This document shows positions 54,578 through 63,447 of a DNA stretch of 64,000 bases, piece by piece. Position 1 is the stretch's first letter. Every line of letters starts with the position of its first letter. The DNA comes from an uncultured Spirochaetales bacterium. GTDB lineage: Bacteria > UBP6 > UBA1177. The notes beneath the pieces were generated by a model, which did not search any database, was not told where the DNA came from, and saw only the letters and a list, made by a program, of their open reading frames with translations. The stretch spans positions 124,001-188,000 of the forward strand of contig CACYHH010000004.1 in NCBI GenBank assembly GCA_902774115.1, read 5' to 3'. A program made the translations under genes and the position numbers.

Positions 54578-54967
54578 TTACTTATTATCCCATTCAATAG
54601 TTTTGCCGTTAGGCTCAGAGGTTCTCGTTCCGTAGTAGATACCTACTGCGGCACCTGCGATAACGACAACAGCTACCGTAGCGATGAACCAAGTTTGTTT
54701 GTAAAAAGGAGTAGACTGTGTTTCAGCCATAGACTCTTCTTTGTCGTCGTCAGCTTTGTCGTTGACATTGCCTTCAAAGTAGAAATTGTCACCGACTTTA
54801 AGGTTGACACCTGACGGCTGTTCCTGTTCCTGCGCCGGTGCCTGACCCTGTTCCTGTTCTTGTTCCTGAACCTGTTCTTGTTCTTCTTCCTGTTCTTCCT
54901 GAGAATAAACCGGAGAAACCAAACTTACGATCAAAACCATAACAAGCAATTTTGAAAAAAACTTCAT
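54578..54967 (-). CDS. Gln/Glu-rich exported protein with C-terminal membrane segment
   Basis: 129 residues. A cleavable-type signal (MKFFSKLLVMVLIVSLVSPVYS) is followed by a Gln/Glu low-complexity stretch (about 23-50), a short folded segment with VGDNFYFEGNV, and a hydrophobic helix at about residues 92-112 near the C-terminus. Its topology places the repeat region outside the cytoplasm. Ten bases upstream of the Kelch-like lipoprotein, with which it is probably co-transcribed. Confidence 0.75.
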   Translation of the reverse strand: MKFFSKLLVMVLIVSLVSPVYSQEEQEEEQEQVQEQEQEQGQAPAQEQEQPSGVNLKVGDNFYFEGNVNDKADDDKEESMAETQSTPFYKQTWFIATVAVVVIAGAAVGIYYGTRTSEPNGKTIEWDNK

Positions 54968-55068
54968 GTCGCTAACCCTATAAAAAATTGTCCAAATTAC
55001 ACCTAAAACAATCAGCGGCGGTGTTTACCAAATTTTGCGCCGTCAGTCAAACTTTTTTTTTTGAGCCG

Positions 55069-55434
55069 TTATTCATTTTCAAAAACAAAAATTTTCCTAA
55101 TATTTTCAGCTGTTTTAGTTTCAGCATCCGAATTATGGCGAAATTCTTTCCTCATATAAAGCGTGGCAAAATCGACATTATTTCTGCTGCCTGCATTTTC
55201 TTTCGGTGAAAAAATTGAAGGAAGTTTTCCGACGATCCGTTCGTGCCGGGCGCGGACTTCATCCTCCGAAAAATTTTCTCCCGCCGGAGAATTGAAAGAA
55301 AAAACTGCTCCGTCTGACGAAGAAACAGAAGTACTGATCTTAAAAACCGCTCCCGAAGGAACAAGTTCCGTGTGTACGCTGAATTTCAGACCCGATGCTG
55401 ATATTTCTGAATCAAAAGAAGGAAAATCCGACAT
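55069..55434 (-). CDS. Small hypothetical protein downstream of rpoZ
   Basis: 121-residue soluble protein, not recognised. Ser/Glu-rich first half and a helical Lys/Arg-rich second half (EDEVRARHERIVGKLPSIF). No signal peptide or Cys motif. Its start overlaps the rpoZ stop as TAATG, so it is coupled to rpoZ. A longer reading frame on the opposite strand overlaps it, but the coupling supports this strand. Confidence 0.62.
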   Translation of the reverse strand: MSDFPSFDSEISASGLKFSVHTELVPSGAVFKISTSVSSSDGAVFSFNSPAGENFSEDEVRARHERIVGKLPSIFSPKENAGSRNNVDFATLYMRKEFRHNSDAETKTAENIRKIFVFENE

Positions 55435-55700
55435 TAGTCTTCATCTTGACTGCGGATGTATCTTGAAATTTTGCGGCGGCGGTGGAAATGTTTCTTCTGC
55501 TTGTTCGCCGCATAACCAAGTTCGATTTTACCGGCACTGACTTCACGCAGAGCGATGATCGGCGGCTTGTTGCCTTTCGTGTTGGCAATAAGCGGCTCCG
55601 CTCCGTCAAGAAGCTGGCGCGTCCTTTTTGCCGCAAGAATTATAAGTTCCATTCTGTTCGGAACTTTTTCGAGACAATCTTCAACTGTTACTCTTGCCAT
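55434..55700 (-). CDS. rpoZ: RNA polymerase omega subunit
   Basis: 88 residues. The start is the ATG at 55700 ([19 protein letters not shown]) after AAGGAG. It has [16 protein letters not shown], then [17 protein letters not shown], both normal omega features, with a basic tail. It has its own promoter upstream. Confidence 0.94.
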   Translation of the reverse strand: MARVTVEDCLEKVPNRMELIILAAKRTRQLLDGAEPLIANTKGNKPPIIALREVSAGKIELGYAANKQKKHFHRRRKISRYIRSQDED

Positions 55701-55733
55701 GAATTTCTCCTTCAAACAAAAAAAATCCGCGAT

Positions 55734-55761
55734 AGTATAGTGATATTTTTCTGAAAATCAA
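55734..55761 (-). promoter_or_regulatory. sigma-70-type promoter for rpoZ
   Basis: Minus strand: TTGATT at 55761-55756 and TATACT at 55739-55734, spacer 16 bp. Confidence 0.6.
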
Positions 55762-55774
55762 TTTTTCGGAATAT

Positions 55775-56806
55775 TTACGCGAAATAACTCTTCGGAATTT
55801 CGACTCTCTCGGCTTTGTCGGTCTTCACGATTCTGCCGACGACGTATCTGTCTGAGTTTTCAAGCAGTGCATCGACCTGCTCCGGCGGCACGATCAGCAT
55901 GAAACCCGTCCCGCAGTTGAAAGTAGTGAACATTTCGCGCTCGCTGAGATCGGCGCATTTTCTGAGCCATTTGAAAACCGGAAGCACTTTGAAATCGCCG
56001 TCGATGAGGGCGCCGAGACCTTCAGGAATGACTCTCGGGATATTTTCGTAAAAACCGCCGCCTGTGATGTGGACCATGCCGCGGATATCGAATTTTTTAA
56101 GCAGTTCGAGAACTTCTTTTACGTAGATTCTTGTCGGTTTCAGGAACTCTTCGGCGACCGTGCAGCCGAGCTCTTCGATTCTGTCATTCACATTGAGCCC
56201 CATTTTTTCGAGGACGATCTTTCTGACGAGCGAATATCCGTTCGAGTGGACGCCTGTCGAAGGAATTCCGACAATAACGTCGCCTTCTTTTATCTTTGAA
56301 CCGTCGATTATCTTGCTTTTGTCAACTACACCGACATTGAAACCGGCGAGATCGTATTCACCTTCCGCATAAAATCCCGGCATTTCGGCAGTTTCTCCGC
56401 CGACAAGAGCGCATCCTGCCTGACGGCAGCCTTCCGCGATACCGGTAACAACTTCCGCGCCGACTTCGCTTCTCAGTTTGCCCGTTGCGAAATAGTCAAG
56501 GAAAAAGAGCGGTTCCGCGCCGCCGACAATGACGTCGTTTACGCACATCGCGACGAGGTCAATGCCGATCGTATCGTGTTTGTCGGCAAGAAAAGCGAAT
56601 TTGAGCTTCGTGCCGACACCATCGGTCCCGCTGACTAAAACGGGTTCCTTGATCCCTTCCGGAATCGAAACGAGCGACGAAAATCCGCCGATAGCGGCAA
56701 GAACTTCGGGACGCATGGTTTTTTTAACGATAGGTTTGATCTTGTCAACCATCGCCGCACCTTCGGCAATATCGACACCGGCATTTTTGTAATTGATTTC
56801 GGACAT
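55775..56806 (-). CDS. purM: Phosphoribosylformylglycinamidine cyclo-ligase
   Basis: AIR synthetase of purine synthesis, 343 residues. The start is the ATG at 56806 (MSEINYKNAGVDI) with GGAG upstream. Family marks: YKNAGVDIAEG, LVSGTDGVGTKLKFAF, GGETAEMPGFY, GIPSTGVHSNGYSLVR and HITGGGFYENIPR, in order. No other purine gene adjoins it; it has its own strong promoter. Confidence 0.97.
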   Translation of the reverse strand: MSEINYKNAGVDIAEGAAMVDKIKPIVKKTMRPEVLAAIGGFSSLVSIPEGIKEPVLVSGTDGVGTKLKFAFLADKHDTIGIDLVAMCVNDVIVGGAEPLFFLDYFATGKLRSEVGAEVVTGIAEGCRQAGCALVGGETAEMPGFYAEGEYDLAGFNVGVVDKSKIIDGSKIKEGDVIVGIPSTGVHSNGYSLVRKIVLEKMGLNVNDRIEELGCTVAEEFLKPTRIYVKEVLELLKKFDIRGMVHITGGGFYENIPRVIPEGLGALIDGDFKVLPVFKWLRKCADLSEREMFTTFNCGTGFMLIVPPEQVDALLENSDRYVVGRIVKTDKAERVEIPKSYFA

Positions 56807-56836
56807 CTTTTTCTCCACAAATAAAAAATCCGGCGG

Positions 56837-56865
56837 AATATATAAAACCGTTACGCGTTTTGCAA
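56837..56865 (-). promoter_or_regulatory. sigma-70-type promoter for purM
   Basis: Minus strand: TTGCAA at 56865-56860 and TATATT at 56842-56837 with a 17-bp spacer, about 30 bases before the start. No purine riboswitch or PurR-like box was recognised. Confidence 0.65.
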
Positions 56866-56911
56866 ACTTTATGCGGCACTATTTGAAAAAAAGTTCGTTA
56901 TTTTCACAGAG

Positions 56912-58951
56912 TCAGAATGTTTCATAGGAATATGTTCTGGTTTCCTTTCTTTCCTTGTCGTCATTCGGATATTCCTTTCCGGCGGAAACCGGATAACCGT
57001 CTTCGTCGTATTCTATTTCCATATTGTATCGCTGCGCACCTTTATTATACTTCTCGGACACAAGGTTGCCGTTTTCATCGTATTTGTAGAAAGTACTTCC
57101 CCATTTAAACCACGTTTTTTTCCTTATATCCGAATCTCCCCGGTATTCGTAAACATGTCCGTTGTCACTGATGACTCTGCCGAGCGAATCGTACTCAGTG
57201 TACTGGACTGACATAGATCCTATATCAGGATTTTCTTCATTCCAGCTGCCTGCCGAGCGTATTTCAACAAGCCTGTCCTTTTCGTCGTAAATATAGATCT
57301 CTATCCTCTTTTTCGAGACAGATTCCGCCGCAGTTTCATCGTAATAGTCCCTCAGAATTTCATATGCCCTCGATTCTTTCAATTTTCCCGTCCCGGTATA
57401 TTTGAAATAAGTGACATCGACCTGTTTTTTCCACTCAGATGTATAGATCTCGACCCAGACCTGAACAGGATCGTCATATTCCTTTCGTTTTTCGGTCATA
57501 CGCCCGAGACCGTCATGTTCGTATGTATAGGAATAGGATTTGCACTTTTCTTCATTATTGCAGACAATTTCTTTCTTTATCTCACTGCTGTTGTCATAGA
57601 AAGTCCGTGTTGTCCTCTCATACACCTCTCCCGAATAACCGATCCTGTTATATCCGGTCTCGCGCCCTTTCTCGTCGTAGATCCTTTCCTCAGCTTTTGG
57701 ATTATAATAATCCCAATCACAAGTTGACCTGGAACCGTCATCGTCGAAAGTTGTGACTTTCCGCTTCAGAGAGCCGTCGGGATAGTATTCTCTTTCCTCG
57801 TCGATAGTCACCAGATTTCTTTCGTCCGGACTTGTCATTATCCTGACCGGGCGCATTTTTTCATCATAAAAATATTCCTTCTCATATTTCCGCTTGTGCC
57901 AGGACCATGCAGCGTTATCGCAATTCATGTAGTATTCGTAAAGATCGTGACGGCTTTTAAGCAGAAGTCCGTCTGAATAGTCGTATGTTATCCTTTTTTT
58001 CGCCGTCATATCGATAGCTGTCATATAATAGGGAATAAAACCTCCGTAATAGTAAACTGCGGCATCATTGCCGTTTTCATCAAACTCTTTGGAAATAAAG
58101 TGACGTTGTTTTTCGGCGACATTTCCTTTTTCGTCATAAGAATAATTGATTTTTTCATGCATCTCGAGACCAGCTGAGATAGTGTCTCCGTTGATGTTAA
58201 TGCTCTCTGCAACTGCATAGTCTTCCGAAAGATATTCCGCATCCTCTTCGGAAAAATCGCGGAAAAAGGGGACTGCTTTTGCGACTGCACTCCTTCTTGT
58301 TTTCTGCTTTATCCTGCCGTCTTTATCGTAGAGGTAGCTGACGCATCCCGTTTCTCTTCCTTCTTCCAATTTTCCGACACACATTTTTTTGATTGTTCCG
58401 TCATCGTTGAATTCATAGGAAAAACGCTGACATTTTTCCATTATTTCACCGTTTTTGCTCCGTTTGCAGATTTGTTTCACATTTCCTTTATCGTCGTATT
58501 TGTAGGATCTGCCCAGATGTTTGCCGACCTTGCCGTTAGGATAGAGGTAATATTTACTCTCAAATTTGATGCGGCAGTTGTTATCGTACCAGCGGTCTAT
58601 ATAGTACTCATAGCTGTTTGCACTGTAATCATATTCATCGACCGAGACCGTTTCGTGGACAAGCAGTTTTTTTCCGAAACACTCCTGAATCAGAGAAAAA
58701 TCGTCTATCTCGTCCTCTTCGTCATCATTTGTTTCTTCATCAATGTCTTCAACGCTCTCTTCATCTGATTTTTCTTCTTCGTCCGGAACGATATCATTAT
58801 CCTCAGAAGCATCATTTTCCGGATCGGCAGTTTCAATGTCTCCGTCCGTCATGACATCTGAATCACTGACTGTTTCCTTTTTCGGGCCGCCGCATCCGGC
58901 AACAAGAAGCGAAATTGAAAGAATCACGCAAACTGCAAAAATTTTCTTCAT
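56912..58951 (-). CDS. YD-repeat-like lipoprotein
   Basis: 679-residue lipoprotein. The start is the ATG at 58951 (MKKIFAVCVIL) after GGAGG; lipobox VAGC. An acidic Asp/Glu linker (about 25-85) precedes a series of tyrosine-aspartate repeats such as YDDKGNVKQ, YDEKGNVAEKQ, YDEKGRETGY, YDSLGRVISDNG and YDENGNLVSEKY. These are the YD/RHS-type repeats that build beta-shells in RHS and teneurin proteins. No RHS core box or toxin tip follows, so it appears to be a short, non-polymorphic relative or surface protein. Convergent or tail-to-tail position is not informative. Confidence 0.83.
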   Translation of the reverse strand: MKKIFAVCVILSISLLVAGCGGPKKETVSDSDVMTDGDIETADPENDASEDNDIVPDEEEKSDEESVEDIDEETNDDEEDEIDDFSLIQECFGKKLLVHETVSVDEYDYSANSYEYYIDRWYDNNCRIKFESKYYLYPNGKVGKHLGRSYKYDDKGNVKQICKRSKNGEIMEKCQRFSYEFNDDGTIKKMCVGKLEEGRETGCVSYLYDKDGRIKQKTRRSAVAKAVPFFRDFSEEDAEYLSEDYAVAESININGDTISAGLEMHEKINYSYDEKGNVAEKQRHFISKEFDENGNDAAVYYYGGFIPYYMTAIDMTAKKRITYDYSDGLLLKSRHDLYEYYMNCDNAAWSWHKRKYEKEYFYDEKMRPVRIMTSPDERNLVTIDEEREYYPDGSLKRKVTTFDDDGSRSTCDWDYYNPKAEERIYDEKGRETGYNRIGYSGEVYERTTRTFYDNSSEIKKEIVCNNEEKCKSYSYTYEHDGLGRMTEKRKEYDDPVQVWVEIYTSEWKKQVDVTYFKYTGTGKLKESRAYEILRDYYDETAAESVSKKRIEIYIYDEKDRLVEIRSAGSWNEENPDIGSMSVQYTEYDSLGRVISDNGHVYEYRGDSDIRKKTWFKWGSTFYKYDENGNLVSEKYNKGAQRYNMEIEYDEDGYPVSAGKEYPNDDKERKETRTYSYETF

Positions 58952-59035
58952 TTTTACCTCCACGGCGGTTCAAAAAATCCTATTATTATCAAATTTTTAA
59001 ACAAAAACACAAGTTTTCTGCAACAACAAAAAATA

Positions 59036-59063
59036 TTGAAAAACTTTCTCCTTCCCGTATATT
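59036..59063 (+). promoter_or_regulatory. sigma-70-type promoter for udk-nth
   Basis: TTGAAA at 59036-59041 and TATATT at 59058-59063, spacer 16 bp. Confidence 0.6.
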
Positions 59064-59090
59064 AGTGCGTCATTTTTGAGGGAGGTGAAT

Positions 59091-59729
59091 ATGCCGCTTT
59101 TTATCGGGATCGCAGGCGGTTCGGGTTCAGGAAAAACGACCGTTGCAAAAAACATCAAACAGGCTTTTTCAACGGATGAAAGAGTCGTAATCATCGAAAT
59201 GGACAGCTATTACAATGACTTGTCTGACAAAACCCTTGAGGAGCGTGAGAAAAACAACTACGACGTTCCCGCTGCCATCGACTTTCCGCTTCTCAGGCAG
59301 CAGTTGCAGGATCTCAAGGCCAACAAAGCCGTAAACAAGCCGATCTACGACTTCGTGACACACTCAAGAAAGCAGGAGACCGAGCTTATCGAACCGGCAG
59401 ACATCATCGTTCTCGAAGGAATCATGACTTTCCACGATGAAAAAGTGCGCGACATGCTCGACATCAAAATTTTCGTGGACACAGACGCAGACATCCGTCT
59501 CATGCGGAGGATCAGGCGAGATATGGAGCAGCGCGGACGTTCGTTTGAAGAGATCCGCGAGCGTTATTTCACAATGGTACGCCCCGCTTACCGCGATTTC
59601 GTAAAGCCGACGATGCGTTTTGCAGACTTAGTCATTCCTGAAGGCGGACAGAATTCAGTCGCGATCGACATCATCGTTTCAAAGATCTCACACTGGCTCT
59701 TAGATAAGGAAAGATCTTCAAAAAAATGA
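59091..59729 (+). CDS. udk: Uridine/cytidine kinase
   Basis: 212-residue pyrimidine nucleoside kinase of the salvage pathway. The start is the ATG at 59091 (MPLFIGIAGG) after GGGAGGTG. Walker A GGSGSGKTTVA is at residues 9-19, with IIEMDSYYNDL (substrate Asp), YDVPAAIDF, YDFVTHSR and the lid region RLMRRIRRDMEQRGR. It is normal in length and overlaps nth as ATGA. Confidence 0.95.
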   Translation: MPLFIGIAGGSGSGKTTVAKNIKQAFSTDERVVIIEMDSYYNDLSDKTLEEREKNNYDVPAAIDFPLLRQQLQDLKANKAVNKPIYDFVTHSRKQETELIEPADIIVLEGIMTFHDEKVRDMLDIKIFVDTDADIRLMRRIRRDMEQRGRSFEEIRERYFTMVRPAYRDFVKPTMRFADLVIPEGGQNSVAIDIIVSKISHWLLDKERSSKK

Positions 59730-60376
59730 GCAAAAATACGAAAATTCAAACCGACAAGGCGTTCGCAGCACTGAGAATCTGGGTAAAAGAGCTTGACTAT
59801 GCGCCTGTCATTGACCTGATGGCGGCCGGACACAACTCTCCGTGGAAACTCCTTGCTTCTACCATGCTTTCGGCACGGACCAAAGACGCTGTGACGACAA
59901 AAGCATCGCGATCGCTCTTTTCACGCGCCGATACTCCCGAAAAAACGGCGGAACTTTCAGTCGAAGAGCTCGCGGAACTCATCTATCCCGTCGGATTTTA
60001 CAGAACGAAGGCGGAAAATCTCAAAAAACTTGCCCAGGACATTGTTGAAAGATTCGGCGGTGAGGTTCCGCAGACACTTGAAGAGCTTACAACCCTTCCC
60101 GGAGTCGGCGTGAAAACTGCATCGCTCGTTCTCATCAAGGCTTTCGACAAATACGAAATCTGCGTCGATACGCATGTTCACCGCATTTCGAACATGTGGG
60201 GACTCGTCGAGACTAAAACTCCCGAAGAAACGCGTGTCGAACTCAAAAAAAATCTCCCGAAAAAATACTGGAAAGAAATAAATCAGGAACTTGTCACGCT
60301 CGGCCAGACTGTCTGCAGGCCGACAAAGCACGAATGCGAAAAATGCCCAGTGAAAGGGCTGTGCCCTGCTGAATAA
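59726..60376 (+). CDS. nth: Endonuclease III
   Basis: DNA glycosylase/AP lyase of 216 residues that removes oxidised pyrimidines. The helix-hairpin-helix motif LPGVGVKTA has the catalytic Lys and VDTHVHRI the catalytic Asp. The C-terminal 4Fe-4S ligands are Cys-x6-Cys-x2-Cys-x5-Cys in CRPTKHECEKCPVKGLC. It is translationally coupled to udk. Confidence 0.96.
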   Translation: MSKNTKIQTDKAFAALRIWVKELDYAPVIDLMAAGHNSPWKLLASTMLSARTKDAVTTKASRSLFSRADTPEKTAELSVEELAELIYPVGFYRTKAENLKKLAQDIVERFGGEVPQTLEELTTLPGVGVKTASLVLIKAFDKYEICVDTHVHRISNMWGLVETKTPEETRVELKKNLPKKYWKEINQELVTLGQTVCRPTKHECEKCPVKGLCPAE

Positions 60377-60424
60377 TTCTTTTGCCGCCGCCTGTCATCG
60401 TTACGACGAAACGACGTGACGACG

Positions 60425-61402
60425 TTACGGCAAGTTTTGCGCCGGCGCGTCGACACTAATGTTTTTCACCCAGATCCAGATAAAACCGATGACTGTTGTC
60501 GGAACAATCTGCGCTGCATGGAGTATCAGAGCGACCGCCATCCGCTGTTCGTAAGGAACATTGAACGATTCAAGAGCAAACACTATCGCCCCCTGAAAAA
60601 CGCCGAGTCCTGCCGGTGTCGGGGCCGCAAGCATTCCAAGATTCGCGGCGCAGAGCATGACGAGACAGCCGACAAACGGGATCTTTACGCCGAAAGCAGC
60701 CGAGATCAGGAGATAAACCGCAAGTTCAAACGCCCAGACAGCGAGGCTCAAAGAGAATGTCGCAACGATTTTTTTCCATGAGTCAAGCGAAGCCGCACCT
60801 TTCAGGAATTTTTCTGAAAAATCGAAGAAAACAGAGAGGATTTTCGGCGATTTTCTTCTTAAAAACACAACAAATTCAAGTGGTTTTGATGAAAACGCAG
60901 CCGATAGAGCAAAAACGAAAAGGAGTGCAAAGAAAAGCGACGCACCCCATGCCAGAGTTTTCATATTTTCCTGAAAAGGATAGAAAAAAAGAGTCGCAGA
61001 AAGAATCAGAGCAATCGTAAGTCCGTCAAAAACGCGCTCGACAAAAACCGAAGCAAAAGCCGCCGGAATACTGATTTTGAACAGTTTCCCCGCGATCGCA
61101 GCGCGGACGATCTCTCCGATGCGAACCGGCAGAACGTTGTTAACCGCATAACCCGCGACAATCACGGGAGCAAGCTCGCGGACTTTGAAGTTTCCGATAT
61201 GTCTGAGCAGCACTTTCCAGCGCAGAGCACGGACTGAGAAAGCGGCAAGATAAACCAGAACACCGCATAAAATCAAAAGTTTATCACCTTCAGCCAGATA
61301 TTTTTCAAAAAGCTCGAAATCAAGTTTTCTGAAAAGAAGGAAAAAAAGAACTGCGACAATAATGAAACTTATTGCGATTTTCAGATTTTTTTTGAGAGCC
61401 AT
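60425..61402 (-). CDS. LPG-synthase TM-region / flippase-like membrane protein
   Basis: 325-residue membrane protein of the UPF0104/lysylphosphatidylglycerol synthase TM (MprF/AglD-like) family. It has about eight hydrophobic segments. The family marks are RALRWKVLL near 60, GYAVNNVLPVRIGEIVRA and a C-terminal PTPAGLGVFQGAIV. Without the catalytic C-terminal domain of MprF it is likely a lipid flippase or a glycolipid-pathway helper. It is convergent with nth. Confidence 0.83.
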   Translation of the reverse strand: MALKKNLKIAISFIIVAVLFFLLFRKLDFELFEKYLAEGDKLLILCGVLVYLAAFSVRALRWKVLLRHIGNFKVRELAPVIVAGYAVNNVLPVRIGEIVRAAIAGKLFKISIPAAFASVFVERVFDGLTIALILSATLFFYPFQENMKTLAWGASLFFALLFVFALSAAFSSKPLEFVVFLRRKSPKILSVFFDFSEKFLKGAASLDSWKKIVATFSLSLAVWAFELAVYLLISAAFGVKIPFVGCLVMLCAANLGMLAAPTPAGLGVFQGAIVFALESFNVPYEQRMAVALILHAAQIVPTTVIGFIWIWVKNISVDAPAQNLP

Positions 61403-61406
61403 ACAA

Positions 61407-63377
61407 CTATTTTACAGCAAGAACCGCAGCCGTCTGTGCGGGAAGTTCGATTTCAAGCGTTCCGTCGCCCGAAACCGTGTAACTTTTGCCTTCCGAGCCG
61501 GGGAAAACATTGACCAGATTCGTTCCGCCGTTGAAATTCGTCTTCATGACAGCGCCTTCGAACGAAGTTTTTGATGCGTGGTTTTTGTTCGTATTGATGA
61601 CGACAAGCATCCTTTCGTTTTTGTAAACTCTTTCGAAAGCGAGGATTCCGGCATCGCTCTCTTCACCGACATGGTCAGTCGACCAGACGATATTCAAATC
61701 GCCGCGTCTGAGCGGAGCGTATTTCGCACGGAGTGCCGAAACACTTGAAATATGGCGGAAAGTCTCGTTTTCAGTGTCGTAATTGCTTGTCCAGAGAGCT
61801 TCGCGGTTTGCAGGATCGTTACCGCCGCTGAAATTCTGTTCGGTTCCGTAGTAAATGCAGGGAATTCCGTCCATCGTGAACATCAGAGAAAGTGCATTTT
61901 TAAGAGCGTTTTTGTCGGGCTGCTCGTAGAGGAAGCGCGGAAGATCGTGGTTATCCATGAAGTTTACCATGATTCTCTGCGGGCTGAGGACGTTCCCGTC
62001 GGCATCCTTCACGCCTGAAACCGTGCCGTAACGCGGCGATTCGCCCTCTCCGAGAGCAGATCCGTCGCGGTGTTTGTTCCATCTTTCGTTGAAAAGCCCT
62101 TCGAAATTCTTTGTTGCGTTACCCCACTTAAAAATAGAATCAAATACCTGAAATTTCTGGGAAAAATAGAAAACAGAATCCATCTCGTCATTCTGCGTGA
62201 AGCTGCCAAGAAGAACATCGTCGCCGTCAAAAGCCTCACCGAAAATGAAGAAGTTCTCTTTGCCGATACTTTTCGCATAGTTTCTCATCGCCGGAGTGAA
62301 AACCTGCCAGAACTCGTGCTCGACATGCTTGATCGTATCGACACGGAAACCGTCGATATCAAGCGCGCCGATCCAGTACTGGAAAACCGAAATAAGGGCG
62401 TTCTGGACATCTGATCTTGTGGTGTCAAGGTCCTTGAGACCACCGGGGAAATCGCCTTTTACAACCTGATAGCGGCTGTCCCATGTGACAGTTCTGCCCA
62501 TTCTGTTGTACCAGTCGTCGTTGTGGAACTCTGCCGGTTCAGGCGGAACACGGTTGATTTCAGGCATATAGACCCATTTTATCGGCGCGACACCCGACTC
62601 TCCGGCATCGGAGAAAGAGCGGATTTTGCGCGGATCGAAGTCGGGATCCCATTCGCTGTAGCGGACAATTCCCATTTTCTGCGGATACTCCTCGTTTTTG
62701 CATCTCCAGACGCAGTTGGCATAGCAGTCATTGCCTTCGGGAAGCCACGAAATGCTTTCGCGTGAATATTCCTGAGAGCAGATCTGATTTTTGACAGCTT
62801 CGTCTTCAACTCCCGTAATGTGACCGCAGTAAGCGTCGCATGTCATGTCGCTGCCCATGACCATCTCGTCGGGCTGATCGTTCTTGTTCATGTCATAGTA
62901 GAAAAGCTGACCGACGTGGTTCGCAACGATATCGAGAATGACTTTTATATTGTTTTCGTGGAGAATCTGAATCATTTCGCGCAGTTTTGCCAAGTCTCCG
63001 AAGTGCGGGTTTACCGCCTTGAAATTCTGCGTCCAGTAGCCGTGGTATCCTGCGATTCCCGCGTCCGAATCGACGTTTTTGACGACCGGACTGATCCAAA
63101 GCGCCGTCACACCGAGCTTTTTAAGGTAGTCGATGTTGTCGATTATACCCTGAAAATCGCCGCCGTTCCACGATGTGAGCGATTTTTTGTTGACGTTGTA
63201 GTTGTTGTTCACGTCGCCGTCGGCAAAGCGGTCGGTGATAAGCTGATAAATAACCTCGTCGCGCCAGTCAGTGACATGGTTCGTGATTTCTATCGGCCCT
63301 TCGACTTTGCCCGTGTCAACGCACGAAACCAGAAAAGCCGCAAAAACAAGAGAAAAAACAGTTGTAAATTTATTCAT
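61407..63377 (-). CDS. GH13 alpha-amylase-type lipoprotein
   Basis: 656-residue secreted glycoside hydrolase. The start is the ATG at 63377 (MNKFTTVFSLV) after GGAGAG; lipobox LVSC with Cys19. All GH13 motifs are present: DIVANHVG, DGFRVDTIKH with nucleophile Asp347, FGEAF with acid Glu381 and FMDNHD with Asp478. The C-terminal beta-domain ends near the stop. A Cys-bearing insertion (about 175-235) occurs in domain B. Substrate: alpha-glucan or maltodextrin is likely, but not provable. It ends four bases before the flippase-like gene starts and is probably co-transcribed with it. Confidence 0.92.
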   Translation of the reverse strand: MNKFTTVFSLVFAAFLVSCVDTGKVEGPIEITNHVTDWRDEVIYQLITDRFADGDVNNNYNVNKKSLTSWNGGDFQGIIDNIDYLKKLGVTALWISPVVKNVDSDAGIAGYHGYWTQNFKAVNPHFGDLAKLREMIQILHENNIKVILDIVANHVGQLFYYDMNKNDQPDEMVMGSDMTCDAYCGHITGVEDEAVKNQICSQEYSRESISWLPEGNDCYANCVWRCKNEEYPQKMGIVRYSEWDPDFDPRKIRSFSDAGESGVAPIKWVYMPEINRVPPEPAEFHNDDWYNRMGRTVTWDSRYQVVKGDFPGGLKDLDTTRSDVQNALISVFQYWIGALDIDGFRVDTIKHVEHEFWQVFTPAMRNYAKSIGKENFFIFGEAFDGDDVLLGSFTQNDEMDSVFYFSQKFQVFDSIFKWGNATKNFEGLFNERWNKHRDGSALGEGESPRYGTVSGVKDADGNVLSPQRIMVNFMDNHDLPRFLYEQPDKNALKNALSLMFTMDGIPCIYYGTEQNFSGGNDPANREALWTSNYDTENETFRHISSVSALRAKYAPLRRGDLNIVWSTDHVGEESDAGILAFERVYKNERMLVVINTNKNHASKTSFEGAVMKTNFNGGTNLVNVFPGSEGKSYTVSGDGTLEIELPAQTAAVLAVK

Positions 63378-63447
63378 GAGTCTCTCCAACAAAAAAACGC
63401 GGTTTTATAGCAAAATCCCTGAAAATGGCAAGAAACTAATTGATTGA

